From Schistocerca nitens (lineage: Eukaryota; Arthropoda; Insecta; Orthoptera; Acrididae): a DNA stretch of 64,000 bases. The stretch spans positions 701,993,389 to 702,057,388 of the forward strand of contig NC_064616.1 of assembly GCF_023898315.1 (NCBI RefSeq), in the 5' to 3' direction. Positions 23,481 through 34,957 of this stretch are shown one piece after another (within the stretch, counting starts at the first letter, position 1; each line of letters starts with the position of its first letter). The position numbers and the translations under genes are program-made. The notes under the pieces were generated by a model. The model searched no databases and was not told the DNA's origin. It was given only the letters and a program-made list of their open reading frames with translations.

Positions 23481-24243
23481 ATTTTGCGAAACATCAGGAA
23501 GTGTTTCTAATCAGTATTGTCATCTTCTGGCAAGCACTGACAGAAAATTCAGTTGATATTAATAGCAATTTAGTTAGCTGCAGGGATGGCCTCCACGTGG
23601 AGAACAGAATCACGATTTACGATAACAGTAAGTCACTGCTGTCAGCAAGCCAGACAAAGTTAAAACAGTCATCATGTAAGTGCACCTAAAGCGGGAGCTG
23701 AGTATTTTGACAAAAGTGGAAAGAAAGCCAAATCAAAAACGGGAGAGGACTGCATTGTACGACTGCAATCGGTGAGTGATAAAAAGAAAATTGACTTACC
23801 TTAGTGACGTGATCAACATGAAAGGAATAGAATTCGTCAAAAGCTACGATATTGAGATACCTGAATGGTGAGAAGCAGTACTGGAGGACGAAAGTTAACT
23901 AATCGTTAACAGTCATGTGGCACTCTGCATGTCAGGCACAAGGAGAGTGACGAATTATAAAATAACAACTTTTAAGCTACAGGTAACTGGCGTTTGAACA
24001 GTGTAGTGGTATGTGTTGTATATAGTCGACTGTGTAGAGTGATCTTCGGTTTTTGATGGGACTAGGAGCATGGCTAAAGCCAGTTACCTACATTTAGATG
24101 TACACGTGCATGGTGTACCTGAGTATTTTGGGAGTTTTCAAACAATTCCTATGTTTTTGGAGAAAGCTATGGGACATTTCATCTCTTGATTCTATTACAT
24201 CAAAGACTCAGAAAACAAGGTGCACGCATAGGAACGTACGAAA
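23481..24243. other. No recognised feature
   Basis: No family was recognised in either strand. Confidence 0.4.
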
Positions 24244-24482
24244 GAAGAACAGTGTTTAACATCCCGTTCACGACGAAGTCATTAGACACTGATCGCAAGC
24301 CTACATTTGGGGAAGGACAAAGAAGGAAATGTGTCTTCTAGTTTTGAAAGGAACCACCACGGAGTGTACCTTAAACAATTTAGGGGAAGCACGGAATGCC
24401 TACGTCTAGACTGCCGGACAAGGACAGAATCGCAGTCCCCCGAATGAGAGTTCAACGTGATAACCAGTACACCATATCGTCA
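24244..24482 (-). repeat. Diverged tRNA-derived SINE (type III)
   Basis: Block order matches 4266-4512: GTGTTTAACATCCCGT, CGAAGTCATTAGACAC, GGAACCACCACGG, CAATTTAGGG and a decayed tRNA-like end. The substitutions mark it as much older than the copy in the MITE. Confidence 0.75.
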
Positions 24483-24659
24483 GTAGCTCACAGAGTAGGT
24501 GGAACTACTTTTAGCAGCCAACTAATTATAAAACACATTCACAATCCTTTTAGCCCTCTCATGTAAGGTATTAGAGAGAAACTAAGGAAATAAGAATGAG
24601 AAAAGTACAATTTTGTCAAGGCAGAGACTAAGGAATGTTTTAATAAAACACAGTCCAGA

Positions 24660-24770
24660 TTACAAATAACGTTTATTTTTAATTATGGTAACCAGTTTCA
24701 GTGTGTAACACCACCCTCAGACCAAGGATCTGAAATATGCAGGGTGAAACAGAACTCCACCTACCAACTT
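24660..24770 (-). repeat. Penelope-type hammerhead-like fragment
   Basis: On the minus strand, CTGAGGGTGGTG is followed by a short hairpin and CTGAAACTGGTTACC. This resembles the CUGANGA - stem II - GAAAC core of hammerhead ribozymes found in Penelope-like elements, with one core change. A relative at 27905-28120 shares the downstream GGTTACCA-AATTAAAA stretch. Confidence 0.4.
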
Positions 24771-25236
24771 TCATAGGTTCTTCAAGGATATCTTCTGAGT
24801 ATTTTGGTTTGAACGATCCACGATGACATTGTCACTGTTTTCAGTACAATACAAACACAAAGATAATTTAGTGAAGAAACCAAATGCAATGCAATAACTC
24901 TATAACGAGCCGCCGCAGACACTGGGATCTTCATATTCAGAAAGTATTCGCAAACAATCTCTGAAAGCTTCTCGGTGGACTTCTGGATAAGTCTGTTTAA
25001 CGTTTATAATGGGTCACATATGAAAAACTTACCCATCTTAAAAGCTAACATAAAAGCAACATAGGTTTTATATAAATGGGTATGTTACCCAGATGACATA
25101 AGGAGCTGGAGCAAAGAGACACTGTTTATTATCGACTGATACCCGTCATGAACAGTTTGTGACCTGCTCAACATGTCCGTTACTCTCACAAAGGACTTTT
25201 AGTCCCAGTTGCCGTGACAACCTAAACACAGCCTAA
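24771..25236. other. No recognised feature
   Basis: AT-rich sequence with no motif identified. Confidence 0.4.
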
Positions 25237-25238
25237 TA

Positions 25239-26406
25239 CAATGAAGTGACAAAGGTCATGGGATACTTCCTAATATCGTGTCGGGCATCCTTTTGCCACG
25301 AGTTGTGCAGCAACTCGACGTGGCACGGACTCAACAAATCGTTGGCAGTATCTGGCAGGAATGTTGAGCGATGGTGCCTCTACTGCCATCCGTAATTGCT
25401 AAAGTATTGCCGGTACAGGATTTTGTGCACGAAGTGACCTCTCGTTTATGTCCCATAAATGTTCGATAGGATTCATGTCCAGAGATCTGGGTGGCCGAAT
25501 TATTCCCTTGAACAGTCCAGAAAGTTTTGCAAACCAATAGTGAACAGCTGTGGCCCGGTAACATGGCGCATTGTCATTCATAAAAAATCCATCGTTGTTT
25601 GAGAACATGAAGTCCATGAATGGCTGCAAATGGTCTCCTGGCAGCCGAATATAACCATTTCCAGGCACCGATTGGTTCAGTTGGACCAGAGGACCCAATC
25701 CATTCCATGTAAACACAGTCCACACCATATGGAGCGACCACCAGTTTCCACGGTGCCTCGTTGACAACTTGAATCCATGGCTTCGTGGGGTGACCCACAC
25801 TCTAACTACACAATCAGCTCGTACCAAATGAAATCGAGACTCATCTGATCAGACAACGGTTTTCCAGTCGTCTAAGGTCCAACCGATAGGGTCACGAGCC
25901 CAGGAGAGGCGCTGCAGGCAATGTCGTCCTGTTATCAAAGGCACTGGGCCCGGTCGCTGCTGCCACAGCTTATTAACGCCAGATTTCGACTCACTGTCCT
26001 AACGGATACGTTCGTCGTACGTCCCACATTGATTTCCGTCTGTTAACACTGACAGCTCTAGGCAAACGTCGTTGTTCTCGGTCGTTAAGTGAAAGCCGTC
26101 AGCCACTGCACTGTCGGTGATGAGAGGTAATGCCTGAAATTTGGCATTCTCGGCACACTCTTGACACTGTAGATCTCGAAATATTGAATTCACTAACGAT
26201 TTCAGAAATGGAATGTCCCATGCTTCTAGCACCAACTACCATCCCGCATTCAAAGTCTCTTAGTTCCCACCGTGCGACCATAATCACGTCGGAAACCTTT
26301 TCACTTGAATCACCTGAGTACAAATGATAGCTCCGCCAATGCACATCCCTTTTATACCTTGTATCTGATACTACCGCCATCTGTACATATGCATACTGCT
26401 ATCCCT
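25239..26406 (-). mobile_element. Tc1-like transposon (third Tc1 family), one end lost
   Basis: The left end CAATGAAGTGACAAAGGTCATG follows a TA at 25237-25238. The right end stops near 26406, just before the matching terminal repeat would be expected, so that terminus is lost. The family differs from the other Tc1 copies in both ends and protein. Confidence 0.82.
25270..26281 (-). pseudogene. Tc1-like transposase, frameshifted
   Basis: The start MVARWELRDFECGMVVGARS (ATG 26281) is followed by SISEIVSEFNISRSTVSRVC, a helix-turn-helix. Downstream pieces occur in other frames: GPLVQLNQSVPGNGYIRL, FMNDNAPCYRA with the second catalytic Asp, and RSLDMNPIEHLWD with the third acidic residue (Glu). 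The stop is CTA at 25270-25272. At least two frame changes separate the pieces, and DNAPCYRA has replaced the usual DNAPCHRA-type motif. Non-functional. Confidence 0.85.
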
Positions 26407-26751
26407 TGATAGTTCGGTAACCACATCACATTAGGTAATATTTTGTTGGAGCCGTTTTTAAGTTTTATTGTAATATGTTTTAGACTGTTTTTTATAATTT
26501 TAGTAAGCAGACTGTCTATGTAGGCAAGTGGAAACGTTGTGACTGGAAACCGCATTGGAGAAATTACAACTGGGATGGCAGTACAAGCTGATTTCCGTCT
26601 CCGTGGCGACCGTTGTTGTCCTGCGTAACGTCATCTTTGCTTTGCTGAAGGGATTTTATGAGTCAGTTCCTGTGGCAACGTATTCAGAACCTAATAGCAC
26701 GTTCAAGTATATAACAGAGGGCACAATTTATATTCAGGTTGTTACTAACGA
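26407..26751. other. No recognised feature
   Basis: A 71-codon frame at 26555-26770 runs into the SINE and has no recognisable domain. Confidence 0.35.
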
Positions 26752-26942
26752 GCCGGCCGTGGTGGTCTAGCGGTTCTGGCGCTGCAGTCCGGAACCGCGG
26801 GACTGCTACGGTCGCAGGTTCGAATCCTGCCTCGGGCATGGATGTGTGTGATGTCCTTAGGTTAGTTAGGTTTAAGTAGTTCTAAGTTCTAGGGGACTTA
26901 TGACCTAAGATGTTGAGTCCCATAGTGCTCAGAGCCATTTGA
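26752..26942 (+). repeat. tRNA-derived SINE (type A)
   Basis: Full head (GTGGTGGTCTAGCGG) with B box GGTTCGAATCC and complete body. Flanked by TACTAACGA at 26743-26751 and 26943-26951. Confidence 0.95.
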
Positions 26943-27054
26943 TACTAACGACCTTTGAAACTTTTTAAATGTATTAGCGGCTCTTAAGCAATGTTATATT
27001 ACGTTTTCATGCGCAATATGATGTTTTCCTTTTTATACACAGGCTGTTTGTAGA

Positions 27055-27243
27055 AATGGCTCTAAGCACTATGCGACTTAACTTCTAAGGTCATCAGTCG
27101 CCTAGAACTTAAAACTAATTAAATCTAACTAACCTAAGGACATCACACACATCCATGCCCGAGGCAGGATTCGAACCTGCGATCGTAGTGGTCGCTCGGC
27201 TCCAGACTGTAGCGCCTAGAACCACACGGCCACTCTGGCCGGC
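27055..27243 (-). repeat. tRNA-derived SINE (type A)
   Basis: Minus-oriented full-length copy with B box GGTTCGAATCC. Flanked by GCTGTTTGTAGA at 27043-27054 and 27244-27255. Confidence 0.95.
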
Positions 27244-27408
27244 GCTGTTTGTAGAGCCTAGGCGATTTTTGTTTCGGATGACATGAGGAACTGTGGTCAG
27301 AGCCTAGTCTTTGCTAGCTAGACAGTAGTTAGTGACAGGTATAAGTTGGTACTAGACAGCGGTTCTGTGCACAGTTTTTTCGCGTCATTTGGGTAACACA
27401 ACACTTTC

Positions 27409-27623
27409 AAATGGTTCAAATGGCTCTGAGCACTATGGGACTCAACTGCTGTGGTCATAAGTCCCCTAGAACTTAGAACTACTTAAACCTAACTAACCTA
27501 AGGACAGCACACAACACCCAGCCATCACGAGGCAGAGAAAATCCCTGACCCCGCCGGGAATCGAACCCGGGAACCCGGGCGTGGGAAGCGAGAACGCTAC
27601 CGCACGACCACGAGATGCGGGCT
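27409..27623 (-). repeat. tRNA-derived SINE (type B, chimeric head)
   Basis: The 3' body is that of type A, but the tRNA-like head differs: GTGGTCGTGCGGTAGCG and B box GGTTCGATTCC, followed by GATTTTCTCTGCCTCG. Flanked by a duplication with core ACACAACACTTT (left ~27397-27408). The head and post-head segment resemble type II at 19894-20153. Confidence 0.9.
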
Positions 27624-27740
27624 AACACACACAACACTTTATACGACAACTATATTACTCTTATGTTAGTTTTATAAGGTGGATAAGTTTTGCAATACAT
27701 GGCTCATTATAAAGTTAAGTTGTGTGTTCTGGTCATAGAT

Positions 27741-27860
27741 GGGCCAATAGAGGCCCACCGACCGCCATGTCATCCTCTGCCAATGGCGTCACTGGATGCA
27801 ATGTGGTGGAGCACGTGGTCAGCTCACCGCTCTCCCTGTCGTTGTCGGGTTTCTTGACTT
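27741..27860 (-). repeat. 5S-rRNA-derived SINE, 3' fragment
   Basis: CACCGACCGCCATGTCATCC and CACCGCTCTCCCTGTCG match the non-5S half of the complete SINE at 50856-51183. The 5S-like promoter part is absent, as in a 5'-truncated retroposon. Confidence 0.7.
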
Positions 27861-27904
27861 TGTAACTGTCACTAATCACATGACCCATTATAAACGTTGT
27901 AAAA

Positions 27905-28120
27905 TGTAGAGTTTTGATCTGAGCAAGGTCTTACAGACTGAAGCCGGTTACCAGAATTAAAATTAAAAGTTACTTGCGAATCTGAAAGTTTTTTATTTAA
28001 AAAATAGGTACGATACCTGTTGTTCCACAATGACGTCACAAACAGTGGTTTGAACGAGTAATAATTACAGGAAACATGCAGCAACATTTGAAACCCATGA
28101 CGAGAAGAATTGAAAATTAT
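27905..28120 (+). repeat. Penelope-type hammerhead-like fragment, second copy
   Basis: CTGAGCAAGGTCT - loop - AGACTGAAGCCGG is a decayed hammerhead-like core. The flank GGTTACCAGAATTAAAA resembles the flank of the 24660-24770 fragment. The ends are not defined. Confidence 0.35.
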
Positions 28121-28279
28121 CAAATAACGTAGTATGCAAAATTTCTGTGGGTGTAACGTGCCTCTGTTATTTATTCATAGTTAAAAGTGGCACACATTTC
28201 TGTTCTGCATCTTATGTCGTGCGTGTTTTGGAATGTTTATTTGTAAGCGTCATTTATGAATGAAACCTTGAAGATACAA

Positions 28280-28473
28280 ATGGTTCAAATGGTTCTGAGC
28301 ACTATGGGACTTAACAGCTATGGTCATCAGTCCCTTAGAACTTAGAACTTCTTAAACCTAACTAACCTAAGGACAGCACACAACACCCAGTCATCACGAG
28401 GCAGAGAAAATCCCTGACACCGCCGGAAATCGAACCCGGGAACCCGGGCGTGGGAAGCGAGAACGCTACCGCA
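28280..28473 (-). repeat. tRNA-derived SINE (type B), head truncated
   Basis: Type B body and most of the head (GCGGTAGCGTTCTCGC). The first bases of the tRNA-like head are missing. Flanked by TTGAAGATACAA at 28268-28279 and 28474-28485. Confidence 0.93.
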
Positions 28474-28485
28474 TTGAAGATACAA

Positions 28486-29643
28486 GGAAGTATCTTACAA
28501 TCACAGTTGGTTTGTTTAATTCATACAGATGTAGGAATCATTATTTAAAAAATCTCAGCCTGGACGAATATATCAATATGAAACACTTTAATCGATAACT
28601 TATATTCCAAAACCGATTGAGTACACGAATGTACTGTTCTCCTGTGCTGGCCAGTTTTGTTCATGAGATAGAAACTTCGAGGTCAAGATGTGTGCCGTGG
28701 ACAGAAACGACGATATTTATATTTACACGCAAAAATTCAAGGGGACAGGATATATTCGTGAGAAACTGCAGCTTTTTGAAAGTAGACTGCGGAAGGTCTG
28801 CAATTTCTTCGCAGATGTGGTGCTTGCCGCACTGAATATTAAGTGGGGAAGGGTGAAAGATGTTATGAAACGACAGCCAACTCATATCAGCCATCTCTCC
28901 AGCACACCAACGTAAGAGACTCTGCTGATATAGTAGAGCGACACGTGTTAATAACAGGGAGTAGGAATATTACATCCGAACTCATCCTTCACTTTCGTAG
29001 TAGCAGCTCTGGGAGGAAATACGAATGCTGACGCTGTATAAACAGAAATAATGATAACATTTCAGCGGTAGCTTAGAGCGAGGTTGCCCTATGAAATAAA
29101 ATTTCAGTTGAATGTTTTAGAGTAAACAACTCAGCGTTCTCAAAACCGGAAGACTAAATAAACATGTGGAATACGGCAAATGAAGGCAAAGATTGCAAAC
29201 AGGCTTAGGTTCTGATGTTATATTTGGTTCCTTCGACGACTGCCATAGCTGGTTCCACCAAACAGCCTCGCTCGTGCTTGCTCAATGTATTTACTATCTA
29301 TAAAACTGTTATTAGAACTAAACGTCGACCTCTGATATTGAGCCGTGAGGAATACGTGGACGGCAGACTCTGGTACGGTACAGGAATGGAATACATTGTA
29401 GAGGCAACTACGAAAAGAGCTGCTTGTGTTTGGAATACATACAAGATTTATTCTTATTAATTGTTATTTAATGTTAATGTTGTATTGCACTTCTCTCTGT
29501 GTTCTAGATAAATTTTGCTCAGAAGTGACCAAAATTCTCGTATTAGAATATATGAAATGATATCAACATGAGATATCATTAACATATTACAGAATAATAG
29601 TACAAGAATTCGCAAGTGGAAGCACAGAGTTTGAAACTGCAGA
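28486..29643. other. No recognised feature
   Basis: Several short open frames (28617-29460) lack any recognisable domain. Confidence 0.4.
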
Positions 29644-29653
29644 TCTCACTTAA

Positions 29654-30012
29654 TGGAATAAGAAAAAGTGTTGAACTTTTACTATAGAGCTGGCTAAAGG
29701 TGAAAGTCTGAAAAGTGCCCATTGTAGAACACTCACTCCTATTCACACCTCGATAAAATTCCGTGATGTGTGCCCGATGGTCATTAATGACAACAACTTT
29801 ATTTTCAACTGTACCTTCAAATCAAATGGTTCTGAGCACTATGGTACTTAACATCTGTGGTCATCAGTCCCCTATAACTTAGAACTACTTAAACCTAACT
29901 AACCTAAGGACATCACACACATCCATGTCCGAGGTAGGATTCGAACCTGCGACCGTAGCAGTCGCGCGGTTCCGGACTGAGCGCCTAGAACCGCTAGACC
30001 ACCGCTGCCGGC
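29654..30012 (-). repeat. SINE (type A) with 3'-transduced flank
   Basis: One 359 bp insertion flanked by TCTCACTTAA at 29644-29653 and 30013-30022. On the minus strand it contains a SINE (~29815-30012) followed by about 160 bp that matches 37743-37910 almost base for base. At that other locus the SINE alone has its own target duplication. The extra DNA was therefore carried along downstream of the SINE 3' end. Confidence 0.9.
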
Positions 30013-30248
30013 TCTCACTTAACAATTGGCATCGAAACTCTGCTGAATCTAGAAACTGACAACAGTGAAGTTTCAGACTAAGAGCGGATTACAAAGTCCT
30101 ACTAAGGATGTAGCAACTGTCACGATTGACCAGCTGTTCCATTACTCGATGGCAACAGATTCTTCAGTGGAAGAGTCCCAGAAGCTAGATGTCCCTGTCA
30201 GAAACTTAGTACAGTCGTAATCCATTCAGTGTAATTATGATAGGCACT

Positions 30249-31360
30249 AGAATGAGATTTTCACTCTGCAGCGGAGTGTGCGCTGATATGAAACTTCCTG
30301 GCAGATTAAAACTGTGTGCCCGACCGAGACTCGAACTCGGGACCTTTGCCTTTCGCGGGCAAGTGCTCTACCAACTGAGCTACCGAAGCACGACTCACGC
30401 CCGGTACTCACAGCTTTACTTCTGCCAATACCTCGTCTCCTACCTTCCAAACTTTACAGAAGCTCTCCTGCGAAACTTGCAGAACTAGCACTCCTGAAAG
30501 AAAGGATATTGCGGAGACATGGCTTAGCCACAGCCTGGGGGATGTTTCCAGAATGAGATTTTCACTCTGCAGCGGAGTGTGCGCTGATATGAAACTTCCT
30601 GGCAGATTAAAACTGTGTGCCCGACCGAGACTCGAACTCGGGACCTTTGCCTTTCGCGGGCAAGTGCTCTACCAACTGAGCTACCGAAGCACGACTCACG
30701 CCCGGTACTCACAGCTTTACTTCTGCCAGTACCTCGTCTCCTACCTTCCAAACTTTACAGAAGCTCTCCTGCGAAACTTGCAGAACTAGCACTCCTGAAA
30801 GAAAGGATATTGCGGAGACATGGCTTAGCCACAGCCTGGGGGATGTTTCCAGAATGAGATTTTCACTCTGCAGCGGAGTGTGCGCTGATATGAAACTTCC
30901 TGGCAGATTAAAACTGTGTGCCCGACCGAGACTCGAACTCGGGACCTTTGCCTTTCGCGGGCAAGTGCTCTACCAACTGAGCTACCGAAGCACGACTCAC
31001 GCCCGGTACTCACAGCTTTACTCGGTCGGGCACACAGTTTTAATCTGCCAGGAAGTTTCATATCAGCGCACACTCCGCTGCAGAGTGAAAATCTCATTCT
31101 GGAAACATCCCCCAGGCTGTGGCTAAGCCATGTCTCCGCAATATCCTTTCTTTCAGGAGTGCTAGTTCTGCAAGTTTCGCAGGAGAGCTTCTGTAAAGTT
31201 TGGAAGGTAGGAGACGAGGTACTGGCAGAAGTAAAGCTGTGAGTACCGGGCGTGAGTCGTGCTTCGGTAGCTCAGTTGGTAGAGCACTTGCCCGCGAAAG
31301 GCAAAGGTCCCGAGTTCGAGTCTCGGTCGGGCACACATTTTTAATCTGCCAGGAAGTTTC
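30249..31360. repeat. Array of tRNA-derived 301 bp units with inverted terminal part
   Basis: Minus-oriented units begin at 30250, 30551 and 30852, a period of 301 bp. At ~31022 the sequence flips to plus orientation and runs 1.1 units to 31360. Each unit contains a tRNA-like block: A box TAGCTCAGTTGGTAGAGC and B box GAGTTCGAGTC. The whole array is flanked by one 12 bp duplication, ATGATAGGCACT, at 30237-30248 and 31361-31372, so it arrived as one piece. The anticodon loop reads CGCGAAA and lacks the usual U33, so these are not working tRNA genes. Confidence 0.92.
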
Positions 31361-31372
31361 ATGATAGGCACT

Positions 31373-33118
31373 GTTCAGCAACTGCAGACTTGTTAGGCTG
31401 CCGCAGTCTGCTGTGCTGTTGGTGTTCATGGCAGCGATTTTCGACAGTACGCACCTTCCGACCTATGTATATCATGCCACATTGGCAGGGGAACTGATAG
31501 ACCCCAGACTTCCGTACTCACAGACCTTGGCGCTACCAAACAGAGCCCTTGTTTTAGCCGATGGGTGCAAAACGGTCTGCACCTGCTGTTTCTACAGACG
31601 TCGTCATATCTTTCCGGATAATGCACCACAAAATGGAATAAACGGAGTGGACACATCCTTCTGAGGTTCTTCTTCTATTTTTCCGGTTGTACTGTCGATG
31701 TTGGTCGTTGGTCTGTCAGAATTTGCTACCCTGTCTATCCATTCTTGTGGAATACTGCCCTCAAATACTAAAGTTCTTCGTTGACACTATCATTGTTGGA
31801 GAGGGTGCGAGGCCTATGTACTGATGTTTTGAGCACTCCGGTCCTCTGTGACGTGTAAAACAGGTAATAAAAAGTATATTTTAGCTCATCTGTGATACTA
31901 AAATTTGCTGCTCGTTAACATTCTCTACCACATTATTGCGCCTTTGCATTATGACATCCTGGGATTTGTTTGGCGTGCTTTCGGCAAGATGATTGAGATG
32001 TCATTACTCTCTATTGTTCCATTCTTCGCCGATGACCTTTCTGTTGGCATTGAGTGTCCAACGATACTTCTTTCCACGATACGCTGTATTTGTAAGATTG
32101 CCCTAAGCGTGTTTAATCGGGTTCATGTGAGGAGATACTAGTCACCATTCCAGTCAGATGATTCCTACTTAACGTCTTGGAAGGTGAACCCATTGTCGAA
32201 ATGATGACTGAAATGCTGGACATTAAGTTGGAGAAATCCTGTCCCTGTACTGCTCAGGACACAGATAACCCTCGATTGCTGTAACAGTTGTACGACATCG
32301 AAAAATGAGTCTGTCCCAAAGCACGAGTGGCCCTCCTCTCTTCTGAACTCCTGAGTCTACCTGCCTGAGACACTGACACTGGATCTGGACGACCCCCGCA
32401 CTCTTCTACGACGACCATCAAATGTTCACACAAATCCTATTCTCGTTGGTGAGGAGGACCCAGAGCTACTGGGTTTGGGTCTCATTCCCGTTCCACTGCT
32501 ATCATATGCTATGAACAGAATACTGTATACAAACAGTCTGTTGATTCACAGTTTGTTCACGTTCCACCAGGGTGCACCAGCCACACTTCCGAGCAGCGCG
32601 CATACCGGGAAACCGGAAGCAAGTACCGTCCGCACGTCACGTGGTCGAGGACGTACTTCCTTCAGCTGGATACTTAAGTCGAAGAACAGCCACAAGCAGA
32701 GGGGAAACCCGTCCGTAATCCCACCCGACAAGTTACTCACTTTCACTTCAGTATTGGAGGCAAGGTTGTCCAGCCCACCAGCAGTCGGGGAACCATAATC
32801 TCCATCATTTACAGCTGCTGGAACAGCCTGTAGAGGTGACTAGCTCAGTTAGTTCCGTAGCTCATCAATGGGAACTCACCGAGACCAGCCAGGACACTCC
32901 GTTCTCTACCGTACCGTCTTCTTACTCCTCCACGATGCTTCACACGGCGCGGCCGCTGCGGACCAGCTCGACGAGCCACTCAGGATGGGGCTTCCTTCTG
33001 AATACATTCTACGCCAGTGAACTTTGTTTCTTTTATTCTCAAGTGTTCACGAACGATCTTTCTAGTTATTACTGTAACTAACTTGTCTGTGGACTTGTGC
33101 CGTGAATAAAGCGTTATA
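31373..33118. other. No recognised gene; possible regulatory or LTR-like end
   Basis: No domain was recognised. Bases 32570-33118 contain CpG-rich stretches, and GTGAATAAAGCG lies at ~33101, a polyadenylation-like signal close to the Tc1 insertion. This is weakly suggestive of an LTR, but no partner or terminal pair was seen. Confidence 0.3.
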
Positions 33119-33120
33119 TA

Positions 33121-34542
33121 CACTCCTGGAAATTGAAATAAGAACACCGTGAATTCATTGTCCCAGGAAGGGGAAACTTTATTGACACATTCCTGGGGTC
33201 AGATACATCACATGATCACACTGACAGAACCACAGGCACATAGACACAGGCAACAGAGCATGCACAATGTCGGCACTAGTACAGTGTATATCCACCTTTC
33301 GCAGCAATGCAGGCTGCTATTCTCCCATGGAGACGATCGTAGAGATGCTGGATGTAGTCCTGTGGAACGGCTTGCCATGCCATTTCCACCTGGCGCCTCA
33401 GTTGGACCAGCGTTCGTGCTGGACGTGCAGACCGCGTGAGACGACGCTTCATCCAGTCCCAAACATGCTCAATGGGGGACAGATCCGGAGATCTTGCTGG
33501 CCAGGGTAGTTGACTTACACCTTCTAGAGCACGTTGGGTGGCACGGGATACATGCGGACGTGCATTGTCCTGTTGGAACAGCAAGTTCCCTTGCCGGTCT
33601 AGGAATGGTAGAACGATGGGTTCGATGACGGTTTGGATGTACCGTGCACTATTCAGTGTCCCCTCGACGATCACCAGTGGTGTACGGCCAGTGTAGGAGA
33701 TCGCTCCCCACACCATGATGCCGGGTGTTGGCCCTGTGTGCCTCGGTCGTATGCAGTCCTGATTGTGGCGCTCACCTGCACGGCGCCAAACACGCATACG
33801 ACCATCATTGGCACCAAGGCAGAAGCGACTCTCATCGCTGAAGACGACACGTCTCCACTCGTCCCTCCATTCACGCCTGTCGCGACACCACTGGAGGCGG
33901 GCTGCACGATGTTGGGGCGTGAGCGGAAGACGGCCTAACGGTGTGCGGGACCGTAGCCCAGCTTCATGGAGACGGTTGCGAATGGTCCTCGCCGATACCC
34001 CAGGAGCAACAGTGTCCCTAATTTGCTGGGAAGTGGCGGTGCGGTCCCCTACGGCACTGCGTAGGATCCTACGGTCTTGGCGTGCATCCGTGCGTCGCTG
34101 CGGTCCGGTCCCAGGTCGACGGGCACGTGCACCTTCCGCCGACCACTGGCGACAACATCGATGTACTGTGGAGACCTCACGCCCCACGTGTTGAGCAATT
34201 CGGCGGTACGTCCACCCGGCCTCCCGCATGCCCACTATACGCCCTCGCTCAAAGTCCGTCAACTGCACATACGGTTCACGTCCACGCTGTCGCGGCATGC
34301 TACCAGTGTTAAAGACTGCGATGGAGCTCCGTATGCCACGGCAAACTGGCTGACACTGACGGCGGCGGTGCACAAATGCTGCGCAGCTAGCGCCATTCGA
34401 CGGCCAACACCGCGGTTCCTGGTGTGTCCGCTGTGACGTGCGTGTGATCATTGCTTGTACAGCCCTCTCGCAGTGTCCGGAGCAAGTATGGTGAGTCTGA
34501 CACACCGGTGTCAATGTGTTCCTTTTTCCATTTCCAGGAGTG
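33121..34542 (-). mobile_element. Tc1 transposon, DD32E family, copy 2
   Basis: Same ends as copy 1, flanked by TA at 33119-33120 and 34543-34544. 1422 bp with an open transposase on the minus strand. Confidence 0.97.
33276..34298 (-). CDS. Tc1 transposase, DD32E spacing, open (340 residues)
   Basis: ATG at 34298 gives MPRQRGREPYVQLTDFERGR. The frame continues upstream, but this Met matches the family start and gives a normal length. N-terminal paired helix-turn-helix: RGRIVGMREAGWTYRRIA and REVSTVHRCCRQW (residues ~18-55), then a second module (TATSQQIRDTV, SARTIRNRL). Catalytic blocks: VFSDESRF, FQQDNARPH and RSPDLSPIEHVW. There are 32 residues between the second Asp and the Glu, two fewer than usual, because the LEGVSQLPW stretch is shorter. 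All family motifs are otherwise intact. Its products would act on its own TIRs at TA sites. Confidence 0.95.
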   Translation of the reverse strand: MPRQRGREPYVQLTDFERGRIVGMREAGWTYRRIAQHVGREVSTVHRCCRQWSAEGARARRPGTGPQRRTDARQDRRILRSAVGDRTATSQQIRDTVAPGVSARTIRNRLHEAGLRSRTPLGRLPLTPQHRAARLQWCRDRREWRDEWRRVVFSDESRFCLGANDGRMRVWRRAGERHNQDCIRPRHTGPTPGIMVWGAISYTGRTPLVIVEGTLNSARYIQTVIEPIVLPFLDRQGNLLFQQDNARPHVSRATQRALEGVSQLPWPARSPDLSPIEHVWDWMKRRLTRSARPARTLVQLRRQVEMAWQAVPQDYIQHLYDRLHGRIAACIAAKGGYTLY

Positions 34543-34544
34543 TA

Positions 34545-34946
34545 CTTCAGCCTGGAAATCATTTACTAAGGCATGCACCACCAACAAGTAGGATAAAACA
34601 GTTCTTATCCAACTCTCAGAATAACCTGCAAGTCAGCGGATATTATTGACCACGGCGACCAGTACGAAGCAGATCTTTCTTTTCAATCTCACGTTTGCGG
34701 ATGAACGTTAGAATGACGTCGCTGTGCCGTACCCCAGTTTGTGACAATGCGCACATGATCTCAGCTTGAAAGAACTCTTCCAGACAGAACAGTGTAGTCT
34801 CCTCGTGCCGTTAACGAATGAAGGAGTAACTCGCGTAATGAACTGTCATGACTCAGGTAACTGCATGTAGCGATTTCTTGTTGCCGAAAGAGTGCTGAAG
34901 AAGACATTTTCACCAAAATAATATGTCGTGAGAATAGTGCAAGATC
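34545..34946. other. No recognised feature
   Basis: No motif identified. Confidence 0.4.
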
Positions 34947-34957
34947 AATTTTAAGCG

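Noticed and set aside
30300-31340. tRNA genes in the 301 bp units
   Set aside because: A and B boxes are present, but the anticodon loop lacks U33 and the blocks are embedded in a retroposed repeat. The SINE heads elsewhere are rejected as tRNA genes for similar reasons.
32260-33118. LTR-like end before the Tc1 at 33121
   Set aside because: An AATAAA-like signal and CpG-rich sequence are suggestive, but no second LTR, clear edges or target duplication were found.
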